Assembly (NCBI RefSeq): GCF_016802725.1 | Contig: NC_052667.1 | Coordinates: forward strand, 27,287,346-27,351,345 | From: Solenopsis invicta | Lineage: Eukaryota > Arthropoda > Insecta > Hymenoptera > Formicidae | Length of the DNA stretch: 64,000 nt | Reading direction: 5' to 3' | In this document: positions 11,701-24,106 of the stretch, piece after piece | Position numbering within the stretch: position 1 is the first letter of the stretch | Layout of the letters: every line of letters begins with the position of its first letter | Notes under the pieces: generated by a model | Database searches by the model: none | What the model was told of the DNA's origin: nothing | Seen by the model: only the letters and a program-made list of their open reading frames with translations | Program-made: the position numbers and the translations under genes

Positions 11701-14700
11701 GTAGTGGATTAGGTCGCGTGCTACAGCAGACAGTGATTAATGTTTCAAACGGTGTATTTGCTCTCCAGCTCTAGAGTCTGTTGAAAGAGATAAAAACTAA
11801 GCTAATCTTGTCGGCAAATACTTCATTTACAATATCTTGGTGAAATATTTGCGCGCGAGTCCACCACACTTGTGCGTATGATGGCGATTCGTTCCGCGGA
11901 AATGTTATTTCATGATTATTGTATCACTGCATCTTTAGGCGACAGCTCGATTATAATCTCGACGATTTATATCCTTTTTATTTCCTACCGTTTAATACGA
12001 CGTTTAATATCTTGTCGTTCGTTGACATGATATCGATGTAGAAACCGTTAATTAGTTTCAGTCGCACAAATCCGGTTTTAGATAGAATAACTTCCTTATC
12101 AATCTCAGTGGGATTAGCTAGTATATTGACTTATAGGTACGGACTATCATTAACCTGTCATGACCATTTTTAATCATAATAATTTAATGAGTTTTTGACT
12201 TTTAATAACTGATTTAAGTGCTCTGAAAATGCATAAATTATTAATGTAAACTGCATTTTATTATCATCTAGTTAACAAGTTTGCAATATTCTACTTTTGG
12301 GAAAAAACTGTTACATTTACTTTTTAGTTAAAGCAATTTTAATAATTCGTATTTGTCATTCAAATAGCTTGTGATCATTAAATACTATATAAACGATTTA
12401 AATGTTATCGTCGGGGAACGATAAAAATAAACAATGACGACAATATATAAAAAGAAAGTTTTGCTGCATTGACATACTTTATTCAATCTCTCCCTACATG
12501 AACAAGACAAAATGTTTCACATGTTAAAAATATAATTACATGCTGCCTAAAATATTCGTTTTCCATCATTTAAATGCAACATCCAACATTTCGAGATATT
12601 CAATAATAAGATGTATATACATCGAAAATGGCGCGCATCTGCGAATTTCTGGCACTTTCGGAGTGCCCCGGAGAAGTCGAAGGAGACCACCGAACGTATA
12701 ATTACTTCACTCGCCCGAGTGAGTTTTTACGATCTGTCCCTGGTTCGCCCAGTTTTTCCTGGCGGTAGAGCGACTTCGTGGTCGCGGCGACCACGGAGTT
12801 CGCCGGCCGACGACGGTCAACGACCAGAAAATACGCGCGATTGTAGAAGAAGAGTCCTTGCCTATGATGGCGCGATCGATCGGAGTCAATGGGTATTTGA
12901 CGACCCGCAGACCCACATTTTCTCCAGGCCGTTGCGTGCCATTGCTCTTACAAAACCGTCCATAGTTATTATTGTCCAGAACTTCCAAGGAAACATTAAG
13001 TTTTCGAACTCGTAAGATCTTAAAGAAAATCTTAGCTCTTTTTTGTTCCATGTACTCAGTCTACTTCGCATAGACTTGTTTAAACGCATTGTTTCAACGA
13101 AAAATGCATTTATTTTATTCCAAGTTTTGAAACGATTTTAATTCACAGACACGTGTAGAGTCGCACTTATTCCTACACATAAGATAACGTACAAGCTAGA
13201 CTTTGCATTACGAATAATTTTTTATTTTTATTTTACTTCTCTTTCTGATCTTTTGCTTACTCACGCTCGTGTCTTATTTTTTGCTCTCCGTCAAATCTTT
13301 CTTGCAAATCTTCTGATCTTAATTTTAATAATAGCGATTTCGAAGGCTAAGCTGATCATAATTGAGAGATGTAGATAAAAGAAATTCCAAAAAAAAAAAA
13401 AAAATTAAGACGTAATCCGTAATTGTTGTAGTTAGACCGTGAAATTAACAGCGAAAAAACTAGTCGCTGACGCATATAGCGAATAGGCCACTTTAGTCGG
13501 CATAAAGTGAATTACGTTCCTTACATTTACTCTCCTCGCGCTTCGGACGCGATATTCTTATTTTCAGCAGTTAATCGTGCCGATAATGTTGCCGAGAGGA
13601 TCGTTGACTTCAAGTGCGAGCGCGCCCGGCTGCATCCGTGCGAGATGAATACGCCGTAGTCCGACTGGACCCGCTTCCGATCGTGCTTTTCGATCCGGCT
13701 ACGCGTTTCGGCGAGTAATTCGTTCCGCGCCGGGTACTCTCTTTCTCCCTGTCCGGAAAGATGAAGAAAGGAATCGAAAGACTTTACCGTTACATTCATC
13801 CAACTCGCGCCGTAATTACTGTTGCCACTCGCTGTTACGGACAGTCGGCGCGGCGCATCGCTGAAATCGCTCCGCGGATGCTGCGGTGCCGTCGCTCTCA
13901 TACCGGTCGTATTTATAGAGAGCCTGGCTGCGCGCGGCTGTCGCGTTTAAATCCCACCCATAGAAACGCGTGAGTTACTTACGACGCCGATCGCGGAACG
14001 CTACGCGAGAAAAGAGCCAAAGCGAGATTATGGCGCCGCCGCGCCGGTTGCGGGCACCAGAGAATTACAACGGTTTGATAATGCGGAACGGGTTCCACGT
14101 GATATAATGCGGAACGGATTCGAGCACGCATTACGCTCCGTGAACTTGGATGATGAACTTTATCGCCTGTCGTCGAATTATCTCTTCCATTCGTGTCTTA
14201 TTACGTATAACGACTCTTGCCTGCACGTTTGATTTTGATTCCATTCGAAAGATAATCGCTCGTAAATATCTTCGAGACTCTGACGTGACCGTACGTAAAA
14301 AAATTTAATTGCTTAAATGTGGAAAAGAAATTGGCGAATTAGCGTTCCTGCGAACGTGAAGGTCTTCTCCGAGAAAACTCTCCGATTTTACAGATTTGCG
14401 AATTGACGAAAAAAAAAAAGTAATAGCGACGATGGATTGTCTTATTACCATAAGTGCAGCTTTATTCAGAAGCGTAGAAATTAATGGACTATTAAAGCCA
14501 CGCGAGGAGTGCAGACGCAATACGTCTCGTTAACACGCAGCGTTTCTTCCGCTGAAGATCCATGAAAAACTAATCACGACCCTCGTAATTATTTCTACGA
14601 AGCCGTTTACGTCCGAATAACGCAGTGAATCGTCATTTTTGTTAAAGCCAAACCTGTTTTGTTATTTATTCGCGGCCACCGTGCGCTAGTACAAGTGTCT

Positions 14701-15008
14701 ATTATACAAAACGAATGAAGAGGAGACGCTTTACGTTATAAAATTTTAAAGCCATTTTCGAATATTGTTAATACTCGCAAAGTTTTTATTCGTGATGGTT
14801 TATTCGGAGAATTTATAACTTTTTTTTGTACTGTATGCGTGTATTAACATTAACATGAAGGCAGCATAAATCATTAATGGCAATTAACACGTTTACGTGA
14901 TTATGTATATTCTGCTTATTTTTTTCCCCTGAAAAAGAAAATAATATTTTAATCGATGCAAACGTATAAACTATCTATAACGAAAGACAATAGTCTCAGA
15001 TAAAATAC

Positions 15009-16033
15009 TTACCAGCCGTAGCCTCCAGAAGAAGAGGAAGCCTGGGCCGACGCGGAAGATTGAGACCATCCACCTCCGCCTCCGCCTCCGTATCCACCAC
15101 CACCACTAAAGACATAGAAAATTTTTAGTGATCTTAATAAAGAATTGAACATGGATTTATAATGTAAAATCGTATAAGAATTGGGTAGTTGTAAGATATT
15201 TGTAAAATTTTTTTTTCAAGTTAAAATAATTTTGTTCTTTGAAACAATTTTGATGTTAAAAATGAAGTTACTTAAAAATATAACTCATTATATTAGAATT
15301 AATTTTTATCATATTTATAAAATATTTATAAAATAGTGTTAATACCCGCAACGATTTCCGCAGCCGCCGCCGCCGCCGTAGCCTCCATGATGACGACGAC
15401 GCCCTCCTGTAATAGGTACGACTACAACTGGTACTATCACTGCTTTCGGTTTTCCTAGACAAAGCGTGCCCCTTTGTTATACGCGGTTATGATGGAGTTT
15501 AGCAATAGCAATGAATTAATATATAATTATAGAATGTGATATTTTAGAAGTTATACTTTTTAGTATTATTATGAGCAATTCTCAGCTGAAGAAAGCTAAG
15601 CTAGCAAAAAATTCCTGTTATTATCAATTAATATTTTAATTGTAATTAGTTTTTTTTATACTTAGGAAATTTACTTAATATTATGATTTAGTTAGAAAAA
15701 GAGTAAAAGCATTGTTCATACAATTTCTCTCTTTTCCCAAAAAATTTACTTGATTCAATATTTTAAAAGATTTATTAATATTCAAGCATTATTTTCAAAC
15801 AAGTTACTTCGAAGCATGATTCATGAGTATGCAATTAATAATTTAACTGATAATTTTTTATTCAAGATGATGCCTGCAAAAATTGAAGAAAATTGCGCAA
15901 CTAGCTGTTGTACCTAGAAAAAAGATGGAAATTAATTTAGTCGCATACGTTTCAATTCTTGAAAACATGCACAGCAAGCTGTTTATTTTTGCAGTAATTC
16001 ATGCAATATTTTGAAGCAAATTTTAATAAATAT

Positions 16034-16100
<67 letters not shown>

Positions 16101-19100
16101 AGTTATAGTATATATAGCCAAAATTCAGATATATTAAAACAACAATTTTGAAAAGCTGTTCCAAAACTATGTTGAATATTAATTGATCATTTTAATTATG
16201 TACATTTATCTTAATCGATCCTGAGATTAAGATTTAGAAAAAAATTTTTTTATTAAATAAAAATTTGAAGGTTATATTTAATTTTAAATTTAAAAAAATA
16301 ATTCTTGTTCAATAATTTTTTAAAGCTTAATTTCTCGAAAACCTTACATCTATAGTTATTTGTTATTTTATTAATTCTTGGAATGGAAGAATTAATTTTA
16401 ATTAAAAAAAGATCAGTTCTAAATCAATCAAAAATTTGTAATAAAAAGAACAATGTACAGTATTTCGGCATGCTGAAATTAATAGATATTTATTAATTGT
16501 ACCTACTTCTTCGCAGTTCGAACCATAACTTACCTTCGCCACCACTATTAGGATAATACTCTCCTCCTCCTCCTCCTCCTCCTCCACAGGTGGAACAATG
16601 ACCACTATCAGGATAATATCCACCCCCGCTCGGATACCCGCCCCATCCCCCTCCACCACCACCACCACCACCTGGATAATTCCCACCCCCACTCGGATAC
16701 CCACCCCATCCACCTCCTCCGCATTTAAAACAGATGGTCCTCTTTTGACGGTATCTCTTTTCCTTCAAAGCCGAGTCTATCATACTTTGCGCCTCCGCCT
16801 TTTCCAATTTCATCTTAAGCACTTTCGCCTTGTTGTCGAGATCGATCTTGTCGACCTTGAAACCTTGGCCTTCCAATCCCTGTGCAAATTCGTCGAGGTC
16901 AACGGGTGTAGGCTTTTCTAACTCTTCGTTTTCATCATCATCTTCTACTACTAGGAGAACAGACACCAGCGGCTCTACAAGCATACATTTTTTGTTCAAA
17001 TCCCTTCTAAGAAATCTTTTGACTCCAATCGCCCTTGCTTATTGTTTCTTATTTTACAAATAGTTATAGTTTTGAAAACTAGCCTTTTATCTTTTCACGA
17101 ATTTTTTCGGTTTCTTTTCCAAAGGAAAACAAAATTTCTTAAAAAAATCTACTGACAAGGTAATTTCCAATAAATTTTTAGAAAAATTCTCTTACCAACC
17201 AAGAAAAATTGAAAAAATGGTTCCGAGCTTTTAAAACTATTCAAATAATTAATGTAAAATTGAATTTGTTATTAAATGATAGTAAGATATCATAATAAGC
17301 TATAAAACTATGTACCTTTCACACTTACCCAATATATCAGGTATCGTTTTTACGACTTCATTTTGGAACATTTCCTCTGATACGTTGCTGCTACCATTTT
17401 TTACAGCATATAGATTAATTATATAGATTATAGCATGATGTTCCCTTTCTTCTAAGGGCACCGGCGGCGGTTGCAACTCGGTCGACAATGTGTGTTCTTC
17501 GTGAGTATTTACAGCTGACTCTGATAATCGTGGAAAAATTAATTAATCAATGCGTGAAGAGAAATAGGAGGCTTATATCGATTGACGTGATTCGACGTAA
17601 AAAGAATTTTAAATCAGCGATTTGTGTGCCAACGCGTGAATCCTGACATCATTGTTATTTTCGATGACAAACATGATCTTGCCTGTTGCATGTATGCATA
17701 GATCACAAAGCTCGCTAATTTTCAAACAAACAATTAAATTTATGACGAATGAATAGAGAACTATTTAAGCAATAACATTAATTAAATATTAAGATTAAAT
17801 AAAACATCAAATCTATCTTAAATATATCTTAAATACTTGACAAATGATTATTATCTATTAAGAACGCTACCTAAAGATGCGATGTAAAGAAGCAAAGTGA
17901 TAATTTTACAAAGCTCCGTGAAAAAACATTAAAATATTAATAATATCTAAATAAATAACTTTACATTATTAAATTACTTTGTAGCTTTGCAAGCATTGTT
18001 TTATATAATAAAAAAAACGGATTTTTGAGTTTTTAAAATTATATAAATAATTAATATCAAATTGAATTGATGATTAAATGATAATAAGATACGAGACGCT
18101 ATGTATCTTTCATTGATTTACACTTACTTAATGTGTTAGGTATCGTTTCTACGTTTACGTCTCTACGACTACGATCTAAAAAAGGTGGTTGCAACTCGAG
18201 TGACAATGTATGTTCTTCCTGTTCTTCCGGTTTTTCTGTAACTGCTGCAACTGTCTCAGCGTTACTCGAGTCGTCTGTATTACCGACAAAAATACCATTT
18301 TGTTAAACAAGTTATATTTTGTATTGATTTTACAGAAATATAATTTCTTTTACAGAATTAAAATACACAAGCTAATGTATACGGTTCTGGTCTATTTTTT
18401 GTCAAAAACAAAAAATAATTTAAAAATTACAAACTTTTTTTATAGACTTTTACTTTATTATAATGTAACGATTAAAAAAACCAATTCACAGATACATTTA
18501 TTTCGTTATGCAAGTTGTGCAGAAGAAATAAAGGCAGGGCCAGGTGTAGAATAAATGAATGAATAATATTAAATTGTTAGAGTTCAGTCGGAAAGCCTAA
18601 TTTAAGAAAATAGAATGTTTGATGAATTGTGTATATATGTACGTAAGATCTCGATTTAGTAGTATGTAAGAATCCGTTGATGTTTTATAAATCGTACGTG
18701 TGTAAGTCGAGTTTATTGGTAAAACTGACGACTCCAGTATCGCCTTAACTGACCATTGTATGACGAGAAATAGGAAGCTTATATCAGTTAACGTAAATTG
18801 ACGCAAAAAGAATTTTAAATTAGCGATTTGTGTGCCAACGCGTGCATCCTTACATCACTGTTATTTTTAAAGACAAACATGATCTTACCTGCTGCATATA
18901 AATAAATCACAAAGCTCGCTAATAATTTTTAAATTCTCCAAAAAAATATTTAAATTTATGAAGGATGAATAGAGAACTATTTAAGCAATAATTGATTGAT
19001 AAAATAATAAAATGAAATAAAACATTCAGTCTATCTTAAATGCTTGTAAAATGATTGCTGTCTATAAAGAACGCTACATAAAGATGCGATGTAAAGAATG

Positions 19101-19512
19101 CAGAATGATAATTTTAAAATCTGCATGAAAAAAAAAACATTAACACATTAATACCTAAATAAAAAGTATACATTACTAAGTTTTGTAGCTTTACAGCATC
19201 GTTTTATATCACAAAAATTATTACAAACATTACAATTAAAGTTAATATTTTGAATTAAATATCTACGAAATTTTAATTTTTAAAATATAAAGGTCAGAAA
19301 ATTTAAGTAAACTTAAAAATTCAAAAACTTACGATTTTCCGAGACAATAAAACATATATTAAAAATTAAAAGATTTTTATGAAATATAATAACGACATAT
19401 TAATTTTATGCGACGGATGATTTGTATCCTCACCTAATTTAGAAGTCGGCAATCCGAAGATGACCGTGACAAATGTAAACAGGAGCACTAGACTAAGAGC
19501 ACGAACTGCCAT
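15009..19512 (-). CDS. Gene B: secreted glycine-rich structural-type protein, 354 aa
   Basis: Six exons join in phase: 19434-19512, 18128-18274, 17329-17520, 16534-16974, 15346-15454 and 15009-15105. Exon 1 gives a signal peptide (MAVRALSLVLLFTFVTVIFG). I chose the ATG at 19512 because the upstream ATG at 19548 sits only about 29 bases from a TATA box, so it is probably at or above the transcription start. Exons 2 and 3 are duplicates of one another (EEHTLSxELQPP). Exon 2 carries a furin-type RSRR site. Exon 4 has an acidic Lys/Leu helix-like stretch, then two GGWGGYPSGGG blocks with CFKC and CSTC pairs. Exon 5 adds a Val-rich strand and CGNRC. Exon 6 ends in Ser/Ala/Gly and stops at GGYGW. 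The composition resembles Gly-rich cuticle or silk-like proteins, but no family is proven. Retention after exon 5 would end the protein at CGY. Confidence 0.75.
16037..16096. repeat. (TA)n microsatellite
   Basis: About 29 uninterrupted TA units in intron 4 of gene B. It produces an artificial Tyr-Ile reading frame that should not be annotated. Confidence 0.95.
17226..19220 (-). repeat. Tandem duplication of an exon with its flanking introns in gene B
   Basis: Copy 1 (about 17226-18016) and copy 2 (about 18026-19220) align from the downstream intron through the exon and far into the upstream intron. Shared landmarks include GCGATTTGTGTGCCAACGCG (17619 and 18821), ACAAACATGATCTT and AAAGATGCGATGTAAAGAA. 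Copy 2 carries about 400 extra bases between roughly 18300 and 18740. Both exons are phase 1 at each side, so either, both or neither could be included without breaking the frame. Confidence 0.8.
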
Positions 19513-19548
19513 GATGACGGAATTCGATCTTCTCAGGATGCACTGCAT

Positions 19549-19578
19549 GCTAATCCTTTAAACTCGCCGCTTTTATAG
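19549..19578 (-). promoter_or_regulatory. TATA box of gene B
   Basis: CTATAAAAG is read on the minus strand at 19578-19570. The expected start site falls near 19545, inside the first ATG context, which favours translation from the second ATG at 19512. Confidence 0.55.
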
Positions 19579-19579
19579 T

Positions 19580-22500
19580 CATCTATCCAACACGCATTTG
19601 ATCCTGGCGTAATTATGTAACGTACCACCTCCACTGCTTTTCTCCGCGCATTGCACGCCGCATCGCGTCGTCCAGCCGATGCAGTTTTTTGGATTTTCCG
19701 AGGGAGTCCCCGCGCAATTGTGATGTACACGTACACGTGCGCTCTAAAACACCTTTTTCTCCGAGACGAGGATGTAATTATGTGCGTTAACAAAAACGCC
19801 ACTAATCGTGAGACGAAATCAGAATGAAACTAAATTCAAGAAGACAATGAACTTAATAATAATAATTATTATTATTAAATTATATGTCGCTCGTATTTTT
19901 GTAATTTCTGTGCGTGAATATTCATATCTTGTGGTTTCATCGTTGATTGATTCTGTCAGATGAGAGAAAGAGATAAAATTAAGGATATGCATCAAACAAA
20001 ATTCTTCTTGACATGTTAGAATAAGAAAATTATTACCACAAAAATAATATGAATGTTTATGTGAACAATATAATTGGTATGAAACATAAAAATTAATAGC
20101 TAATTAGTCATTTTTCATTACTTCCAAGATACTTAGATCATAAGGAAACGATGAGAATAATAGGAAAGTATAAGAATCTGGTCGTCAAAAGAGCTACTAA
20201 AATATGTTAATATAAATGATTACTGAGAACTTGCACAATCGGTAATTATCTTCTTTGATCGGAGTTTTATGCAGAATGGGCATAAATTGGTATTTTCATT
20301 TATTCATTAATTCATTATTAATCTATTTTAATTCACATTTTTGTTCATTATTATCACATTATTTTCTCTTACATATATTTGACGTAATCTTCAGTAATTG
20401 TACGAACATCACGTCATTTATTTTGACTGAGCGAAATAATTCCCCGACATCGAGCTATTATTGCAATTAAACAGTTCCCATACATTAAACATGGAATGAC
20501 GTTTGCTAGGATTTTCCAACTCGAGCACATATATTTTTCATAATTAGTATGGAAATTGCCGCTACTTAAAAGATCTACATTTCGTCACAAAAAGATTGAA
20601 AATTTATGAGATTTTTACGCAATTCTGTGATGTCTATTCATTCAAAAATTAATGCAAAAATTTTCTTAATACATTAATTTTTAATATTCTTTCATTAAAA
20701 AAAAACTATTGTATTTTAAAGCGAACAGTATTTTTATCAATTTCTTATTTTAGTGTTTCTATTTTATTTTAAGTTAATACAAAATATTAATTTACAGTGA
20801 TTAGCACTGTACTTAGAATAACGATCAAGTTGCACATGCAAACTATCCGGTTAATATTTCCTGTTTGCTTCGTCGCGGTTAAACCCGTTGCAATTGCATT
20901 ATTGCGTGTCAATTTTGCTTACGTGTAAATTTTCGCATATCCCCTATCATCCTATCATCGATCATGAACGGATCATCTTGCTTATAAAAACATCGGTACA
21001 AGTTTCCAAGTATCTTAAACAAGTGCATGATGTAATAACATGTAACTAACATCGTATTTTTTTCGAGATTTAACAACATAAAAATACATATCTTTTATAA
21101 TGTTTAGATCTCGCGTGTAATTTACAATTACGTTTCGTGATAACATAGAATTTAAAGTAGCAACGATTACAAACGGTTACGAGAGATTATCCATAATTCG
21201 ACAATGTAGTATTAATTTCTAATGCTATAATATAAAGTCTAGTGTTTAATAGAGTTAACTATTTTTTTAGTTGATAATGTTATTAAAAAAAAATCACGAA
21301 GCGTCACTTTTTTGTATCGTAAAATAATGTTAACGTTTTCATCGTCGCTGTTATTCTTATCTCTGCTTCCATGCGCGTCGTATGAGTGTTGCAATATATC
21401 AATTAAAATATAGCTTTTAACGCAACACTTTCTACTTACTCATGATACACTCGTCTGCAAGCGGAAATAATTAGATTTTCTGAGAAAATATGATAGCTTA
21501 TTGATTGAATTTTCTAGGATGATCTATAATTGTACATATGGGTACTGTTACCAAGAACAATCCAGTATACTGTATATGCAATATATTTGAATTGTGCGTA
21601 ACTAAAACCACACGATGAGCCGCTGACAACGCAAATCACCTTCCTGTTGACTACAAAAGAATGCGGAGTTTATTTTAACCTTGACAGAGATCGAGGTAAA
21701 TCAGATTTAGAAGTTATAACCGTTCTGATGATGGAGAGTCATGATGAAAATCCCTTTGAAGAAAGATGCCGATTCGAAGAAGGATCCATTAATTAACGGA
21801 CCATTTCGTAACAGTCTAGTAATGCGATATTCTGTAGCTTAGATATAAAAAAGAGGAATAGTGTTAACGCATGTTATCACTACAATTAATTCATGGCTAT
21901 AATTTTTATATAGATCATTGCAATTATACACAACAATTTGCGCAAAATTACAAATCCACGTAATTGTTACTCATTACGATATCTGCTTAAAAACATATAA
22001 ATATCGAAAACAAGATTACTTAAAAAAAATTAAAACAGCATTATGCACATGCGTTCGTTTATAGTTTATTCTCACAATTCAAACTAATAGCGACGACTAT
22101 ACTGATTCAACAAGCATATCAAAAGTTATTATATTATAAACTTGTTATTGCAATTGTTTTAACGTGTGTACACACGTATGTACATACACTTTTACAAAGA
22201 TTTTTAACTGTAAAGAAATTTTTAATACAGTATGAACTGCTATTAATCGTGTACAAATTTAAAAAGTTTTTTAAATATTTTTTGAAGTTAAACTATTTTT
22301 TATATTTTGCTTAATATAAAATACATATTAATTTATTTAATTTACAATAAAAAATATTAATAATTTTAAAAATAAATTTCTTGAATATATAGTATTTTAA
22401 CAATTAAACGATAATGATTGTACTATGTGCTATAACTGGTTATGAGCACGTGTGCATAATTACAGTTAAAAAAAATTCATTATTTCGTGGGGATTTTCTT

Positions 22501-24106
22501 TACTATTGGCAAATTATTCATTCGATACGATGACTTATTGATAATTTTATGTGAATTTCTTAGAAAAAAAGACGATGATTATCGGTTATTAGATGATCTT
22601 TATATTATATGTGACATTACGTCTCAGTATTATTAATCGCTATAAATTATTGAATAAAAATCTGTTCATACGCGATAGCTTTAATCTTACACTCCTTAAC
22701 AAATGTCAGTTCCCTCTTCGTTAATTATATAGTACAAATAATCAAATCACTCGCGAATACTGTCCGACTGGTTTCACGATAATTATTTTTGCTATAGTTT
22801 TTTGTGAGTCAAACTGAGACGATCGATGAGTCAGTGGTGAGACCTTGAATCCCATCGGAGAGTATTTCACGCTTTACAAATGTCATAGATTAGATGCTAC
22901 TTTCACCGATAGCTTTGATCTATCCGTCTCATATCCCTTCATCAATTTTACAGTTTACATAGATAATAGCATTATGAAAGGCGATCAATTGGATTGATAA
23001 ATGGGCATGTGATACGCAAAAGTCTGTTTTGATTTGTTTTTTATTTATTACAAATCTAACTTTCTATTTATATGTATGGCAGTGTTCCTTCTTTGCGCAA
23101 CATTTCCGAGAATTCGAATTCATGGAAAGATAAGTGCTATTTTTAAAAATCCGTGCATGATTAATTGCTGTCTTTGTACATTTCGATGAGCCAAAGAAAT
23201 TACCGTGTTACGTCATCGTAATTAATCAAAAGGATAACTTAAACAAATAATTACCCTCGTTAATAAACAACTCCAGACATAAATGAGAAATTTGTTATTA
23301 TTACAAAAAATATTTGTTATTATTAAAAAATAATGATATATTTAATAATTCTTAAATAAATGTTACAAATTGCTAACTAGAAAAATATTTCTGCAATATA
23401 TTTATTATCAGTCAAAGTCATTATTTTTTTCTAAGACGAATTTAGAAGATTATTTATTTTTTTTACTGAAAAAATTAAGAAAAACCGAATTTTAATATTC
23501 AATAATTAATTAACAATATATTATTATATTTAATATCTATAATTTACTCCTTTCCATCATTCTAACTCACGTACCGTCTGTTGATATTATTGCTAAAGAT
23601 GATGATTAAAATTGTCGATAAGATAGACTTCGATTATTCCCTAAGTTATTCAGCCATCGCTTATTTCAGAGATGTCGCGATGAGTTCAAGATCATATCTT
23701 GACTCATCTTGAACTACAATCTTGACCTACAATTTCGCAGGGACGACCTCCATGCAATCATTTGAGCTTAACGAATCGATAAATTTAAACTCAGCCCACT
23801 GCGAAATTATTCACAAATTTATACATCACGTACATCCATGTGTACACGTTTTTGTAAGTGATAATGCAATAAGTATTTAAGAAAAAATGGAAACCAGGTA
23901 TAATTAAATTTAACAATAAAAAAGAAAACGTATACGTATTTGACAACTATTATTGATAAAAAAATTAAAAAAGAAATAAAGTGATACAAATGTGGTCAAT
24001 CACTTAGTAGTTGGCTGCTATAAATAAAAGAAACTATTTGTTTAATAAATCTAATTTGCTACAAAAAGAATTTTGTAAATACGAATCGTTTTTTATCTTT
24101 AACTCA
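19580..24106. other. AT-rich intergenic region
   Basis: There are 4.5 kb between the promoter of gene B and the 3' end of gene C. It is AT-rich throughout except for a short GC-richer part directly upstream of gene B (about 19600-19790). I saw no signal-peptide exon, RNA gene or clear transposon. Confidence 0.5.

Larger units (their letters stand above)
6800..15008. other. Long intergenic region with CpG-rich islands
   Basis: There are 8.2 kb between genes A and B without a supported gene. AT-rich spacer alternates with GC- and CpG-rich blocks at about 8760-9090, 9490-9680, 10030-10780, 12610-13050 and 13520-14560. Open frames in these blocks occur on both strands at once, lack signal peptides or consistent splice sites, and look compositional. 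A 19-bp palindrome (CGTGGTCGC-G-GCGACCACG) lies near 12777. The blocks could be regulatory DNA or unrecognised non-coding transcripts. Confidence 0.45.

Noticed and set aside
12611..13051. Overlapping frames of 114-134 residues on both strands
   Set aside because: They sit in a CpG-rich block where stop codons are rare by composition. No motif, no start context and no splice partners.
13527..13901. 124-residue minus-strand frame
   Set aside because: Arg/Ser-rich composition typical of CpG-rich non-coding DNA; a second frame is open on the other strand.
15952..16164. Tyr-Ile repeat frame
   Set aside because: Direct translation of the (TA)n microsatellite.
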